Origin: Bacillus atrophaeus
GTDB lineage: Bacteria > Bacillota > Bacilli > Bacillales > Bacillaceae
Direction of reading: 5' to 3'
DNA length: 64,000 nucleotides
Assembly: GCF_001584335.1 (NCBI RefSeq)
Contig: NZ_LSBB01000018.1
Location: 1 to 64,000 of the forward strand
Part shown: positions 47,562-57,264 of the stretch, in pieces
Numbering within the stretch: position 1 is the stretch's first letter
Layout of the letters: the number at the start of each line of letters is the position of its first letter
The notes under the pieces: model-generated
Told to the model about the DNA's origin: nothing
The model's input: only the letters and a program-made list of their open reading frames with translations
Databases searched by the model: none
Position numbers and translations under genes: made by a program

Positions 47562-47946
47562 ATGACGATCTGCTTCCCCGCAAATTCACTCCAAAAATGC
47601 CGCCTAGCATACAAACTCCTAAAAAGCCGAGATGAAAGAGGAGCTGTTCGCCGGTAAATGTTTTCCCAAACCCCAAATACTGAAATAACAAAATGATCAA
47701 TGAAAAACATATAGAGGTCAATGCGCCGATCATCCAGCCTTTTTCCTTTGCTTTTCCTCCTGAAATAAACCCGCCGATAAATAAAGAAAGGAACGAAAGG
47801 GCGGTGACGAGCCAGTTGAACGATGACTCTTGCAGCGAAGTAGCTGTAAGTAAAAGTGAAATGGCCAAACTTGTGGCAAGCATTGCCGCAAAAATAACGA
47901 TCAGGCCGTAAAGAATGCCTTTTCCTACTTGTTTTGTTTCCTCCAT
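47560..47946 (-). CDS. yrzE: YrzE, four-TM membrane protein
   Basis: This 128-residue protein, largely hydrophobic, has four predicted TM helices and a central FIGGFISGGKAKEKGWMIGAL loop, typical of a small Firmicute membrane family of unknown function. ATG 47946 has SD GAGGAG; the frame continues upstream without one. It is convergent with yrbF, sharing a terminator. The position is that of B. subtilis yrzE. Confidence 0.88.
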   Translation of the reverse strand: MEETKQVGKGILYGLIVIFAAMLATSLAISLLLTATSLQESSFNWLVTALSFLSLFIGGFISGGKAKEKGWMIGALTSICFSLIILLFQYLGFGKTFTGEQLLFHLGFLGVCMLGGIFGVNLRGSRSS

Positions 47947-48070
47947 GAGTGAGTGTCTCCTCTCTGCCTTCCAGCCCAAAGGCTGTCTGGTTCTTTCTTC
48001 AACTCACCGCCATACAAGCAGACGGCTCGTCTTTTTAAAAATGTATTCTCTCATGAGGAGAATTAGACTT

Positions 48071-48100
48071 GAAAAAGCATAATTATCACATTGCTTTTTC
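48071..48100 (+). other. Hairpin upstream of yrbG
   Basis: Perfect 9-bp arms GAAAAAGCA and TGCTTTTTC in the 205-bp gap between divergent yrzE and yrbG. Function unclear (terminator-like but T-poor, or leader structure). Confidence 0.5.
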
Positions 48101-48151
48101 TTACATAAATCAGTGAATTTGATGCAGGCTATGATGAGATGGAGGTGCGCT

Positions 48152-48811
48152 ATGGAAGAAATTTTCATTATTGCGTTTCGGACAATCCTGCTGTATTTTG
48201 TGATTCTTATTATTTTCCGTTTAATGGGAAAGCGGGAAATCGGTGAACTCAGTATTTTGGATCTGGTCGTTTTTATCATGATTGCGGAAATTGCGGTTTT
48301 GGCGATTGAAGATGTAGAAGATCACCTCTCTCATACGATTGTGCCGATGATCGTTTTAATGATCATACAAGTATCGTTAGCGTATTTGTCTTTAAAAAGC
48401 CAGAAAGTGCGCCAGATGCTTGACGGCAAGCCGACCATCATCATTGAGCACGGAAAAATTGATGAACGCGCAATGAGATCACAGCGCTATAATTTTGATG
48501 ACCTAATGGTTCAGCTCAGAGAAAATAACATTGACAGGATTGCCGATGTGTCATTTGCTATTCTTGAGCCGTCAGGCAAACTGACGGTCGTCCAAAAAGA
48601 GCCTAATGAAAAACATAAACAGCTTGAAACCCCGCTTATCGTGGATGGCGTCATTCAAAAAGAACATGTAGACAGGATAGGAAAAGACGAACAATGGCTT
48701 ATAAAGATGCTTTCAAAAAGAGGTTATCATAACATTTCTGACATATCGTTTTGCAGCTTTACGGACGGTGCATTTTATGTTGACCTGAAAGACGAGCAAG
48801 TCCGGCCTTAA
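48152..48811 (+). CDS. yrbG: YrbG, YetF/DUF421-family membrane protein
   Basis: This 219-residue protein has three N-terminal TM helices ([24 protein letters not shown] is the family signature, quoted in part: [15 protein letters not shown]). A soluble alpha/beta domain follows ([18 protein letters not shown]). YetF-type proteins occur in spore or vegetative membranes; molecular function is not established. ATG 48152 follows TGGAGGTG. Convergent with spoVB, 3 bp apart. Confidence 0.92.
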   Translation: MEEIFIIAFRTILLYFVILIIFRLMGKREIGELSILDLVVFIMIAEIAVLAIEDVEDHLSHTIVPMIVLMIIQVSLAYLSLKSQKVRQMLDGKPTIIIEHGKIDERAMRSQRYNFDDLMVQLRENNIDRIADVSFAILEPSGKLTVVQKEPNEKHKQLETPLIVDGVIQKEHVDRIGKDEQWLIKMLSKRGYHNISDISFCSFTDGAFYVDLKDEQVRP

Positions 48812-48814
48812 TGT

Positions 48815-50371
48815 TTATCGGGCAACAAACCGGCCGATGACAGGGATGCGGCGGAGCTCGTCTTTTTTTATTAAGCGGAACAACAGAAGTAAAATGATAT
48901 ACAGCGCCGCGCTTAATGTGACCCATCCGACAAGATTCACAGCCTCAGACCCGGAGAACCGAATGTAATGTTTCATGATGGAGCTGAGGTAACCGCTGAC
49001 GAAAATAATGGCGATGCACATTGCGTATTCTTTTATTTTTATGCTGATCGGCAGAACCTTGCTCACAGTAGCCGCATGTAAAAGCGTAACGAGCACCATG
49101 CCGGTTACAATAGCCAAGGCCGCTCCCATAATGCCGAGAGACGGTCTGGTTGCAAGGGCAAAGATAAGGCCTGTTTTCACGACCGCTCCTATTAAACTGT
49201 TCATCATGGCAGCCCCCGCCAGATTAAGCGCCTGCAGCACAGCCTGTAGCGGGCCTTGAAAATAATAGAGCAGAAAAAAAGGCGCCATAACTTTTATAAA
49301 TACAGCTGCTCCAGATGAGCCATACATCACGCTCATCAGTTCCTCTGCAAACGTAAATAAAATAACAACAGATATTCCTCCGCTAAGAAGACAAAGCCTC
49401 ATGGCTTGTTCCAGCCGGTATTCCACCACCTGCAGCTTTTTTTGCTCCATCCCTTCGCTAATCGCAGGAACCAGCGCTGTCGATAAAGAATACGTAATAA
49501 AGCTGGGAAGTGTTAAAACCGTCATTGCAAGTCCTGTCAGCTCTCCGTACTGGCTTGTTGCCGCGGCTGTTGCGACCCCGGCGATAGCGAGGCTCTGAGC
49601 GACAACGATCGGTTCGAAAAACCAAGACAGGTTGCCGATAAACCGGCTTCCTGTCGTAGGAAGCGACACACTCATTAATTGAGAAAACGTATCTTTACCG
49701 GTTTTAATCGAGTGGAAAAACTGCTTTCTGATTCTGATTTTCTTTTTAAATTTAAAAGCAATGAATAAATAGACCAGTGATGCAAGCTCGCCGATAACAG
49801 AGGAAATCATCGCTCCGGCTGCCGCGTATTCAATCCCGTATGGAAGGAAGATCGTCGTGCAGACGGCAACAAGGGATATGCGCACAATTTGTTCAAGGAC
49901 CTGCGAAACAGCGAGCGGGTTCATATTTTGTTTTCCTTGAAAATATCCTCTCAGCACGCTGGAAATCGCTATAATCGGCACAACCGGTGTAATCGCCAGC
50001 AGCGGATAAACTGTTCTGCCGTCTGTCAGCATCGTTTCCGCCATTACCGGAGCAAATAATAAGAACAGCGGGGTAAAGATAAGACTGAGCACCCCGGTAA
50101 TCGTAAGCGACATGACTAAAATATTCTTTGTTTTTTGATGGTCTCCCCGCGCGCTGGCTTCAGCGACAAGCTTGCTGATCGCGACGGGAAGCCCGAATTG
50201 CGTCAGCGTTGTGGCCAAGAAAAAAGTGGGAGCCGCCATCATATAAAGCCCGACTCCTTCTTCACCGATAAACCGGGCGATAACCACCCGGTTGACAAAG
50301 CCGAGCATCCTTGTAATCATCCCCGCAGCGATGAGAATAAGTGTGCCTTTTAAAAACGTCTGTTTCGTCAT
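48815..50371 (-). CDS. spoVB: SpoVB, MOP-family flippase-like sporulation protein
   Basis: This 518-residue polytopic protein (about 14 TM) of the polysaccharide-transport/MurJ-like branch of the MOP superfamily is needed for spore cortex formation, probably flipping a lipid-linked precursor in the mother cell. N-terminus MTKQTFLKGTLILIAAG and RFIGEEGVGLYMMAAPTFFL are characteristic. ATG 50371, eight bases after CAGGGGG, gives exactly the B. subtilis length; the upstream open frame to 50443 is not used. Confidence 0.96.
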   Translation of the reverse strand: MTKQTFLKGTLILIAAGMITRMLGFVNRVVIARFIGEEGVGLYMMAAPTFFLATTLTQFGLPVAISKLVAEASARGDHQKTKNILVMSLTITGVLSLIFTPLFLLFAPVMAETMLTDGRTVYPLLAITPVVPIIAISSVLRGYFQGKQNMNPLAVSQVLEQIVRISLVAVCTTIFLPYGIEYAAAGAMISSVIGELASLVYLFIAFKFKKKIRIRKQFFHSIKTGKDTFSQLMSVSLPTTGSRFIGNLSWFFEPIVVAQSLAIAGVATAAATSQYGELTGLAMTVLTLPSFITYSLSTALVPAISEGMEQKKLQVVEYRLEQAMRLCLLSGGISVVILFTFAEELMSVMYGSSGAAVFIKVMAPFFLLYYFQGPLQAVLQALNLAGAAMMNSLIGAVVKTGLIFALATRPSLGIMGAALAIVTGMVLVTLLHAATVSKVLPISIKIKEYAMCIAIIFVSGYLSSIMKHYIRFSGSEAVNLVGWVTLSAALYIILLLLFRLIKKDELRRIPVIGRFVAR

Positions 50372-50484
50372 TTTGACCCCCTGCCTTCTCAAACAACCTG
50401 TAATCATATACAATAAAGATATGCGTATATATCGTCCAAGCATGACAAGTCTTCTTGAAAAACAAAAAAAGGAGCGTGCAGTTC

Positions 50485-50781
50485 GTGGATAAACATCCCG
50501 CCGGCATATATAAAGACCACTTGAGGCCTTTTCTTTACAGTAAGCTGGAAGAGTTCAAAATCCTCGGGTACGATGATGTTGAGCTTGACAGTTTATGGTC
50601 ATACTTATTAAATAAAAAGTGGAAAAAGAAAACAGAAAAACAGATTTATGAATTGGCAAGCGATATTTTATCAGTGAAAATTGGCGAATTTATGAACTAT
50701 GCAACCGTAGAATCATTTAAAACGTCTAATTGGCTGAGCAGTGAAGAAGGTCAAGAAGTTTTGGACGAGCTGCTGAAATAG
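50485..50781 (+). CDS. comN: ComN (YrzD), post-transcriptional competence regulator
   Basis: This 98-residue basic/acidic helical protein (MDKHPAGIYKDHLRPFLYSK ... EEGQEVLDELLK) matches what I recall of B. subtilis ComN, which acts on comE operon mRNA and localises with DivIVA. GTG 50485 is 9 bp after AAAGGAG; the open frame from 50455 has no SD. It is divergent from spoVB and precedes secDF by 38 bp. Confidence 0.88.
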   Translation: MDKHPAGIYKDHLRPFLYSKLEEFKILGYDDVELDSLWSYLLNKKWKKKTEKQIYELASDILSVKIGEFMNYATVESFKTSNWLSSEEGQEVLDELLK

Positions 50782-50819
50782 CACTGTCTGATTTACCTAG
50801 GTTAAGGAGGATATACATA

Positions 50820-53039
50820 ATGAAAAAGGGGCGCTTGATTGCGTTTTTCCTATTCGTATTATTGATCGGCACCGGGCTTGGATATTTCACAAAGCCGGCA
50901 GCTGAGAATATTACGCTGGGATTAGATTTACAAGGCGGATTTGAGGTTCTGTACGATGTGAAACCCGTCAAAAAAGGTGATAAAATCACAAAAGATGTTC
51001 TCGTCAGCACGGTTGAAGCGTTAAACCGCAGGGCCAATGTGCTTGGGGTCAGTGAGCCGAACATCCAGATTGAAGGCAATAACCGGATTCGCGTTCAGCT
51101 TGCGGGTGTTACCAACCAGAACAGGGCGCGCGAAATCTTATCTACAGAAGCTCAGCTCTCATTCAGAGATACAAATGATAAAGAGCTTCTGGACGGCTCT
51201 GATCTTGTTGAAAATGGCGCGAAACAAACTTATGACGGAACTACAAATGAACCGATTGTCAGTGTGAAACTCAAAGACGCTGATAAATTCGGAGAAGTGA
51301 CAAAAAAAGTCTTGAAAATGGCGCCGAACAACCAGCTGGTCATTTGGATGGATTACGAAAAAGGCGATTCTTTTAAAAAAGAAGTCCAAAAAGAGAATCC
51401 TAAATATGTATCTGCTCCGAATGTCAGCCAAGAATTAAACACAAAAGACGTGACGATTGAAGGCAATTTTAAAGTTCAGGAAGCTAAAGATTTAGCCAGT
51501 ATTTTAAATGCCGGGGCGCTGCCGGTGAAACTGACTGAAAAATATTCTACTTCAGTAGGTGCGCAATTTGGGCAGCAGGCGCTGAATGAAACAGTTTACG
51601 CGGGTATTATCGGTATTGCTCTTATTTTCTTGTTTATGCTGCTTTACTACCGTTTGCCTGGGCTGATTGCCGTTATTACTCTGTCAGTTTATGTGTATAT
51701 CACCCTGCAGGTCTTTGACTGGATGAATGCAGTCCTGACGCTGCCGGGAATCGCCGCGCTTATATTAGGTGTCGGGATGGCGGTGGATGCGAATATCATC
51801 ACCTATGAACGAATTAAAGAGGAACTGAAACTCGGTAAATCTGTCCGTTCGGCGTTCCGTTCGGGGAACCGGCGGTCATTTGCGACGATTTTTGACGCAA
51901 ATATCACCACTATCATCGCTGCCGTTGTGCTCTTTATTTTCGGGACAAGTTCTGTCAAGGGATTCGCTACAATGCTGATCCTATCGATTCTGACCAGTTT
52001 TATTACAGCTGTTTTCTTATCAAGGTTCCTGCTGTCGCTGCTTGTGGAAAGCAGATGGCTTGACCGGAAAAAAGGCTGGTTCGGCGTTAAGAAGAAACAT
52101 ATTATGGACATTCAGAAGACGGACGAATATACAGAGCCGTACACTCCATTTGAAAAATGGGATTTTACGAGCAAACGAAAATTTTTCTTTATTTTCTCAA
52201 GTGCCGTAACCATTGCCGGGATTATTTTGCTGCTGGTATTTAAGCTGAATCTCGGTATTGACTTTGCAAGCGGCGCGCGGATTGAAGTACAGAGTGATCA
52301 TAAGCTGACCACCCAGCAGGTTGAGAAAGATTTCACTTCACTTGGCATGAAGCCTGATACTATTGTATTGTCGGGAGAAAAAAGCAATATCGGGGTTGCA
52401 AGGTTTGTAGGTGTCCCTGATAAAGAAACAGTTGCCAAGGTGAAAGATTACTTTAAAGATAAGTACGGATCTGAGCCTAATGTCAGCACAGTCTCGCCGA
52501 CAGTCGGGAAGGAACTGGCGCGAAACGCTTTATATGCAGTGGCCATCGCTTCTCTCGGCATTATTATTTACGTGTCCATCCGGTTCGAATACAAAATGGC
52601 GATAGCAGCTATTGTTTCATTGCTGTATGACGCTTTCTTTATCGTCGCATTTTTCAGCGTGACAAGGCTGGAAGTGGACGTTACGTTCATTGCGGCGGTT
52701 CTGACGATTATTGGTTATTCGATAAACGACACCATCGTAACCTTTGACAGGGTTCGGGAGCATATGAAAAAGCGCAAGCCTAAAACGTTTGCTGATTTAA
52801 ACCATATTGTAAACCTGAGCTTGCAGCAGACCTTTACCCGTTCGGTCAACACCGTCCTTACGGTAGTGATTGTGGTGGTCGTTCTCTTGCTGTTAGGTTC
52901 AACATCGATTACAAACTTCTCATTCGCGTTATTGGTCGGTTTGTTGACAGGTGTCTATTCTTCTCTGTACATTGCAGCGCAAATTTGGCTCGTGTGGAAA
53001 GGGAAAGAATTTAAAAAGGATAAACGTATTGAAGAATAA
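50820..53039 (+). CDS. secDF: SecDF, fused protein-export accessory transporter
   Basis: This 739-residue natural SecD-SecF fusion is typical of Bacillus. The SecD half has TM1 (LIAFFLFVLLIGTGLGYF), periplasmic-type P1 domain (GLDLQGGFEVLYDV) and AALILGVGMAVDANIITYERIKEEL. The SecF half begins near residue 450 (DFASGARIEVQ) and carries AVLTIIGYSINDTIVTFDRVRE. It uses the proton gradient to pull secreted proteins outward. SD AAGGAGG. No sign of splitting into two frames. Confidence 0.97.
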   Translation: MKKGRLIAFFLFVLLIGTGLGYFTKPAAENITLGLDLQGGFEVLYDVKPVKKGDKITKDVLVSTVEALNRRANVLGVSEPNIQIEGNNRIRVQLAGVTNQNRAREILSTEAQLSFRDTNDKELLDGSDLVENGAKQTYDGTTNEPIVSVKLKDADKFGEVTKKVLKMAPNNQLVIWMDYEKGDSFKKEVQKENPKYVSAPNVSQELNTKDVTIEGNFKVQEAKDLASILNAGALPVKLTEKYSTSVGAQFGQQALNETVYAGIIGIALIFLFMLLYYRLPGLIAVITLSVYVYITLQVFDWMNAVLTLPGIAALILGVGMAVDANIITYERIKEELKLGKSVRSAFRSGNRRSFATIFDANITTIIAAVVLFIFGTSSVKGFATMLILSILTSFITAVFLSRFLLSLLVESRWLDRKKGWFGVKKKHIMDIQKTDEYTEPYTPFEKWDFTSKRKFFFIFSSAVTIAGIILLLVFKLNLGIDFASGARIEVQSDHKLTTQQVEKDFTSLGMKPDTIVLSGEKSNIGVARFVGVPDKETVAKVKDYFKDKYGSEPNVSTVSPTVGKELARNALYAVAIASLGIIIYVSIRFEYKMAIAAIVSLLYDAFFIVAFFSVTRLEVDVTFIAAVLTIIGYSINDTIVTFDRVREHMKKRKPKTFADLNHIVNLSLQQTFTRSVNTVLTVVIVVVVLLLLGSTSITNFSFALLVGLLTGVYSSLYIAAQIWLVWKGKEFKKDKRIEE

Positions 53040-53052
53040 TGAACAAAAACCT

Positions 53053-53085
53053 AGGCTGTCCGTTTTTCGGGCAGCCTGTTTTTTT
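53053..53085 (+). terminator. Terminator downstream of secDF
   Basis: AGGCTGTCCG pairs with CGGGCAGCCT (one mismatch), then seven Ts. Confidence 0.82.
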
Positions 53086-53236
53086 ATCCTTAACGCTTTT
53101 CCATTATTTTTCTTTACGTTTCATTGAACTTGAAATATACATTTGCTATAATGACATACGCTTACAATAAAACATATAAATGGTGTCATGATCATTTTGG
53201 TATAAACAGGTTGTAACATGATGTAGGAGGGTTTTT

Positions 53237-53734
53237 ATGAAGGTTCGTGAGTCGGAGCTTCCGGGAATAGGGCAAAAAGTTGAGATTCTGACTAGAAATC
53301 AGGATAAAATTTGCATTATTATCCATGATGATGGCAGAAGAGAGCTGTATTATTTTGATGAGAATGATCACGAAGAATGTGTAACATCCGTGCAGTTTAA
53401 TGACGCAGAAGCGAGACAGCTGTCCGCTATTCTGGGTGGAATGGCGTATAAACCGAAGGCTCTTGAATCGGTTGAGGTAGCGCTTGATGATTTGATCATT
53501 GAATGGTTCAAAGTAGAGGCAAAAGCCCCTGCTGTTCAACTGACACTCGGCGACTTGGACGTTCGGCAGCATTATCAGGTTACAGTCATTGCCATCGTGA
53601 AAAAAAATCAGCAGAAACAGCTGAATCCGGGGTCTGATACGGTGATTGAAGAAGGAGACACACTGGTCATTTCCGGAGAAAGAAAAGGGCTGAAAAAGCT
53701 GATTCAAGAGAAATTAACCGCATCTGAGACTTGA
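53237..53734 (+). CDS. yrvC: YrvC, KhtT-like TrkA-C domain protein
   Basis: This 165-residue soluble protein resembles KhtT, the regulatory subunit of K+/H+ antiporters. It has an N-terminal region (MKVRESELPGIGQKVEILTR) and a C-terminal TrkA-C (RCK_C) domain (TVIEEGDTLVISGERKGLKK). No antiporter gene is adjacent in this window, so the partner must be elsewhere. SD TAGGAGGG. Confidence 0.88.
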   Translation: MKVRESELPGIGQKVEILTRNQDKICIIIHDDGRRELYYFDENDHEECVTSVQFNDAEARQLSAILGGMAYKPKALESVEVALDDLIIEWFKVEAKAPAVQLTLGDLDVRQHYQVTVIAIVKKNQQKQLNPGSDTVIEEGDTLVISGERKGLKKLIQEKLTASET

Positions 53735-53810
53735 TTCTCTTTTGAAAGCCTGTTTAAAACGGGAAGCAAAAGGGAAACTTACCTCAAAAAGCCAGTTTGG
53801 GGGAACCAGC

Positions 53811-54149
53811 ATGAACAAACAATGGACGATTATTTTTGCTCTTATATTTACTTTGATTGTTGCTATTTTTGCAGTAATTAACGTAAGGTCTGTTGAAGTA
53901 GATTACCTTTTCGGAAGATCAGAATGGCCTTTAATTCTCGTGATTCTCGGATCAGTATTAATGGGGGCCTTGATTGTATTTTCCGCAGGTATATTTCAGG
54001 TTATGAAATTAAAGCGTGAAATCAAAACTTTAAGAAAAGAAAGAAAAGCCATACAACAAGACCCTATGCCTGAAACAGAAGGCGTACAGCAGTATGACAG
54101 TGAAGCAGTGAAGGCGAATTCGGCGCCTCCGTTGGAGAAAAAGGATTAG
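53811..54149 (+). CDS. yrvD: YrvD, LapA-domain membrane protein
   Basis: The protein has 112 residues. Two TM helices (WTIIFALIFTLIVAIFAVIN and WPLILVILGSVLMGALIVFS) flank a short extracellular loop (RSVEVDYLFGRSE). They are followed by a cytoplasmic coiled coil (VMKLKREIKTLRKERKAIQ), the LapA/DUF1049 architecture. ATG 53811 follows TGGGGGA. Function unknown; neighbour of recJ as in B. subtilis. Confidence 0.9.
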   Translation: MNKQWTIIFALIFTLIVAIFAVINVRSVEVDYLFGRSEWPLILVILGSVLMGALIVFSAGIFQVMKLKREIKTLRKERKAIQQDPMPETEGVQQYDSEAVKANSAPPLEKKD

Positions 54150-54216
54150 ATTCTCGAATAACATTTGAAACCCCTCAGCTTGCTCTAGTATAATAGGGTG
54201 GTTGAGGGGTGAATTT

Positions 54217-56577
54217 ATGTTAGCGTCAAAAATGCGTTGGGAAATACAGCGACCAGATCAGGATAAGGTCAAATCACTCACAGAACAATTGGACATAACA
54301 CCTCTTGTGGCATCTCTGCTTGTAAAAAGAGGATTTGATACAGCGGAAAGCGCAAGGCTGTTTTTAAATACAAAAGAAGCTGATTTTTATGATCCCTTTG
54401 AGATGAAGGGCATGAAAGAAGCAGTTGAGCGGATTAAAGAGGCCATTTCACAGCAAGAGCCCATTATGATATACGGAGATTATGATGCGGACGGCGTCAC
54501 CAGTACGTCTGTCATGCTGAAAACATTACAAAAGCTCTCGGCTCACGTTGACTTTTACATACCTGACCGGTTTAAAGAGGGCTACGGACCGAATGAGCAA
54601 GCCTTCCGCTCGATTAAAGAGCAAGGCTTCTCTCTTATTATCACGGTTGATACGGGGATTGCGGCTGTTCATGAAGCAGAGGCAGCGAAGGAACTAGGAC
54701 TGGATGTCATCATCACTGACCACCATGAGCCCGGCCCTGTGCTGCCTGATGTGTGTGCCATTGTTCATCCGAAGCAGCCGGGATGCGCCTATCCGTTTAA
54801 GGAGCTTGCCGGAGTGGGTGTGGCGTTTAAGCTTGCACATGCTCTTTTAGGCGCTTTGCCTGAGGACCTGCTCGATTTGGCGGCAATCGGGACTATAGCC
54901 GATCTTGTGCCGCTGCATGATGAAAACAGATTATTAGCAACGTTAGGCATGCAGAAGCTTCGAATGACAAACCGGCCGGGGCTAAAAGCATTGATTAAAC
55001 TGTCAGGCGGTGACATCGGACAAGCGAATGAAGAAACAATCGGCTTTCAGCTTGCACCGAGGCTTAATGCTGTCGGGAGAATTGAACAGGCTGATCCGGC
55101 TGTCCATCTGCTGATGACAGAGGATGAGTTCGAAGCAGACGAGCTTGCAACTGAAATCGACCAGCTCAACAAAGAGCGCCAAAAGATTGTCAGCAAAATG
55201 ACGGATGAAGCGATTGAAATGGTTGAGCAGCAAGGGCTCAATGGATCTGCCATCGTAGTGGCAAAGTCCGGCTGGAACCCCGGGGTTGTCGGCATTGTGG
55301 CTTCAAAGCTTGTTGACCGTTTTTACCGTCCGGCCGTTGTTCTTGGAATTGATGAAGAAAAGGGCATCGCGAAAGGATCGGCTCGAAGCATTAAAGGCTT
55401 TGATTTATTTAAAAGCCTTTCTTCTTGCAGAGACATCCTTCCCCATTTCGGAGGACATCCGATGGCTGCAGGAATGACACTTTCTGCCGATGATGTATCT
55501 GACTTGAGGGACAGGCTCAATCAAATCGCGGATGAGACGCTTACAGAAGAGGATTTTATTCCGGTTCAGGAAATTGATCTCGTATGCAGCGTAGAGGATA
55601 TTACGGTTGAAAGCATTTCTGAAATCAATCTCCTGTCTCCCTTTGGCATGCAGAATCCGAAACCGCATGTGATGGTGGAAAATGCGCTTTTGGAAGACGT
55701 CCGGAGAATCGGAGCCAATAAAAACCATATCAAAATGACGGTCAAAGACCAATCGGCAAAGCTTGATTGTGTCGGCTTTCATAAGGGGGAGCTTGAGACA
55801 GGTATTGTGCCAGGTTCAAGAATCTCATTAGTCGGCGAAATGTCGATTAACGAATGGAATAACAGAAAAAAACCTCAATTAATGATAAAGGATGCAGCCG
55901 TTTCTGAGTGGCAGCTGTTTGACTTGCGTGGAAAACGTACGTGGGAAGAGACATTAGTTGCGCTTCCGTCTGAAAAACGGGTCATTGTTTGCTTTAAGGA
56001 GGAAACGAAACAGCTGCTTCAAAACGAAGAGCTGCGCCATCAGCTGCATGCGGTGAGCTCGGAGCAGGAAGCGAGAGACCTTGAACTGGACGGCGCATAT
56101 GTGGTATTCCTTGATGCGCCCCCTTCATTAGATCTGCTTTCAAGCTTGGTAGAAGGAAAGAGACCGGAGCGTGTCTATTTTATCTTTATGAATAACGAGG
56201 AGCATTTTCTGTCAGCATTTCCGACCCGGGATTATTTTAAATGGTACTACGGTTTCTTGCTGAAAAGAGGAACTTTCGATCTGAAAACACACGGTTCAGA
56301 GCTTGCAAAACATAAAGGCTGGACAAAAGACACAATCAATTTCATGACAAAGGTGTTTTTTGATCTCGGTTTTGTTAGAATAGAGAATGGCGTGCTGTCT
56401 GTTATTTATGATGTGAAAAAACGCGATTTGACAGACTCGCAAACCTATCAGGCAAAACAGCAGCTGATGGAATTGGATCAGAAGCTGAATTATTCTGCGG
56501 CTGAAGAGCTGAAGGAATGGCTGAATAAGCTGATGAATCAAGATTCAGAGGCTTATGAAAGTACGAGGAGGACATAA
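54217..56577 (+). CDS. recJ: RecJ 5'-3' single-strand exonuclease
   Basis: The protein has 786 residues. DHH catalytic motifs: [17 protein letters not shown] (motif I), TVDTGIAA (II), ITDHHEPGP (III, the DHH) and [14 protein letters not shown] (IV). DHHA1 has [14 protein letters not shown], and an OB fold is C-terminal. The long C-terminal region beyond the OB fold (to 786) is the Bacillus type. It acts in recombination and mismatch/base-excision repair. ATG 54217 with SD GAGGGGTG gives exactly the B. subtilis length. Confidence 0.97.
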   Translation: MLASKMRWEIQRPDQDKVKSLTEQLDITPLVASLLVKRGFDTAESARLFLNTKEADFYDPFEMKGMKEAVERIKEAISQQEPIMIYGDYDADGVTSTSVMLKTLQKLSAHVDFYIPDRFKEGYGPNEQAFRSIKEQGFSLIITVDTGIAAVHEAEAAKELGLDVIITDHHEPGPVLPDVCAIVHPKQPGCAYPFKELAGVGVAFKLAHALLGALPEDLLDLAAIGTIADLVPLHDENRLLATLGMQKLRMTNRPGLKALIKLSGGDIGQANEETIGFQLAPRLNAVGRIEQADPAVHLLMTEDEFEADELATEIDQLNKERQKIVSKMTDEAIEMVEQQGLNGSAIVVAKSGWNPGVVGIVASKLVDRFYRPAVVLGIDEEKGIAKGSARSIKGFDLFKSLSSCRDILPHFGGHPMAAGMTLSADDVSDLRDRLNQIADETLTEEDFIPVQEIDLVCSVEDITVESISEINLLSPFGMQNPKPHVMVENALLEDVRRIGANKNHIKMTVKDQSAKLDCVGFHKGELETGIVPGSRISLVGEMSINEWNNRKKPQLMIKDAAVSEWQLFDLRGKRTWEETLVALPSEKRVIVCFKEETKQLLQNEELRHQLHAVSSEQEARDLELDGAYVVFLDAPPSLDLLSSLVEGKRPERVYFIFMNNEEHFLSAFPTRDYFKWYYGFLLKRGTFDLKTHGSELAKHKGWTKDTINFMTKVFFDLGFVRIENGVLSVIYDVKKRDLTDSQTYQAKQQLMELDQKLNYSAAEELKEWLNKLMNQDSEAYESTRRT

Positions 56578-56582
56578 AACAG

Positions 56583-57095
56583 ATGGATTTAAAGAAATAT
56601 GTAACAATTGTGCCGGACTATCCGAAAGAGGGCGTGCAATTTAAAGATATTACAACATTAATGGATAAAGGCGACGTATACCGATATGCGACTGACCAGA
56701 TTGTTGAATACGCTAATGAAAAACAAATTGACTTAGTTGTCGGGCCGGAAGCAAGAGGCTTCATCATCGGCTGCCCGGTGGCATACGCGCTTGGCGTAGG
56801 TTTTGCGCCCGTCCGTAAAGAAGGCAAGCTTCCGCGTGAAGTCGTGAAGGTAGATTACGGCCTCGAATACGGCAAAGATGTGTTAACCATCCACAAAGAC
56901 GCGATTCTTCCTGGCCAGCGTGTGCTCATCACAGATGACCTATTGGCAACAGGAGGCACAATAGAAGCGACGATCAAGCTTGTTGAAGAGCTTGGAGGCG
57001 TAGTAGCAGGTATCGCTTTCTTAATCGAGCTTACGTATCTTAATGGTAGAGAAAAGCTTGATAAATACGATATTTTAACGTTAATGCAATACTAG
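56583..57095 (+). CDS. apt: Adenine phosphoribosyltransferase
   Basis: This 170-residue enzyme salvages adenine to AMP with PRPP. PRPP-binding motif [17 protein letters not shown], and substrate motifs [18 protein letters not shown] and [19 protein letters not shown] lies within the end of recJ, 5 bp from the recJ stop. It precedes relA, consistent with purine/alarmone linkage. Confidence 0.98.
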   Translation: MDLKKYVTIVPDYPKEGVQFKDITTLMDKGDVYRYATDQIVEYANEKQIDLVVGPEARGFIIGCPVAYALGVGFAPVRKEGKLPREVVKVDYGLEYGKDVLTIHKDAILPGQRVLITDDLLATGGTIEATIKLVEELGGVVAGIAFLIELTYLNGREKLDKYDILTLMQY

Positions 57096-57109
57096 GCTAA
57101 ACCGCATAA

Positions 57110-57147
57110 AGGAAAAAAAGCACTCTCTATCCGGGTGCTTTTTTCCT
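57110..57147 (+). terminator. Terminator downstream of apt
   Basis: AGGAAAAAAAGCAC pairs with GGTGCTTTTTTCCT, T-rich 3' arm. Confidence 0.82.
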
Positions 57148-57264
57148 ATTATCTGATTATTTGTTTATGTAATCTTTGGAGATTGAACTTCTTCTCTTTA
57201 CATCTATCGTTTTTTTCTTGATAATAAACTACAATACAGTTTACATTTAAAAAAAGGTGATTCC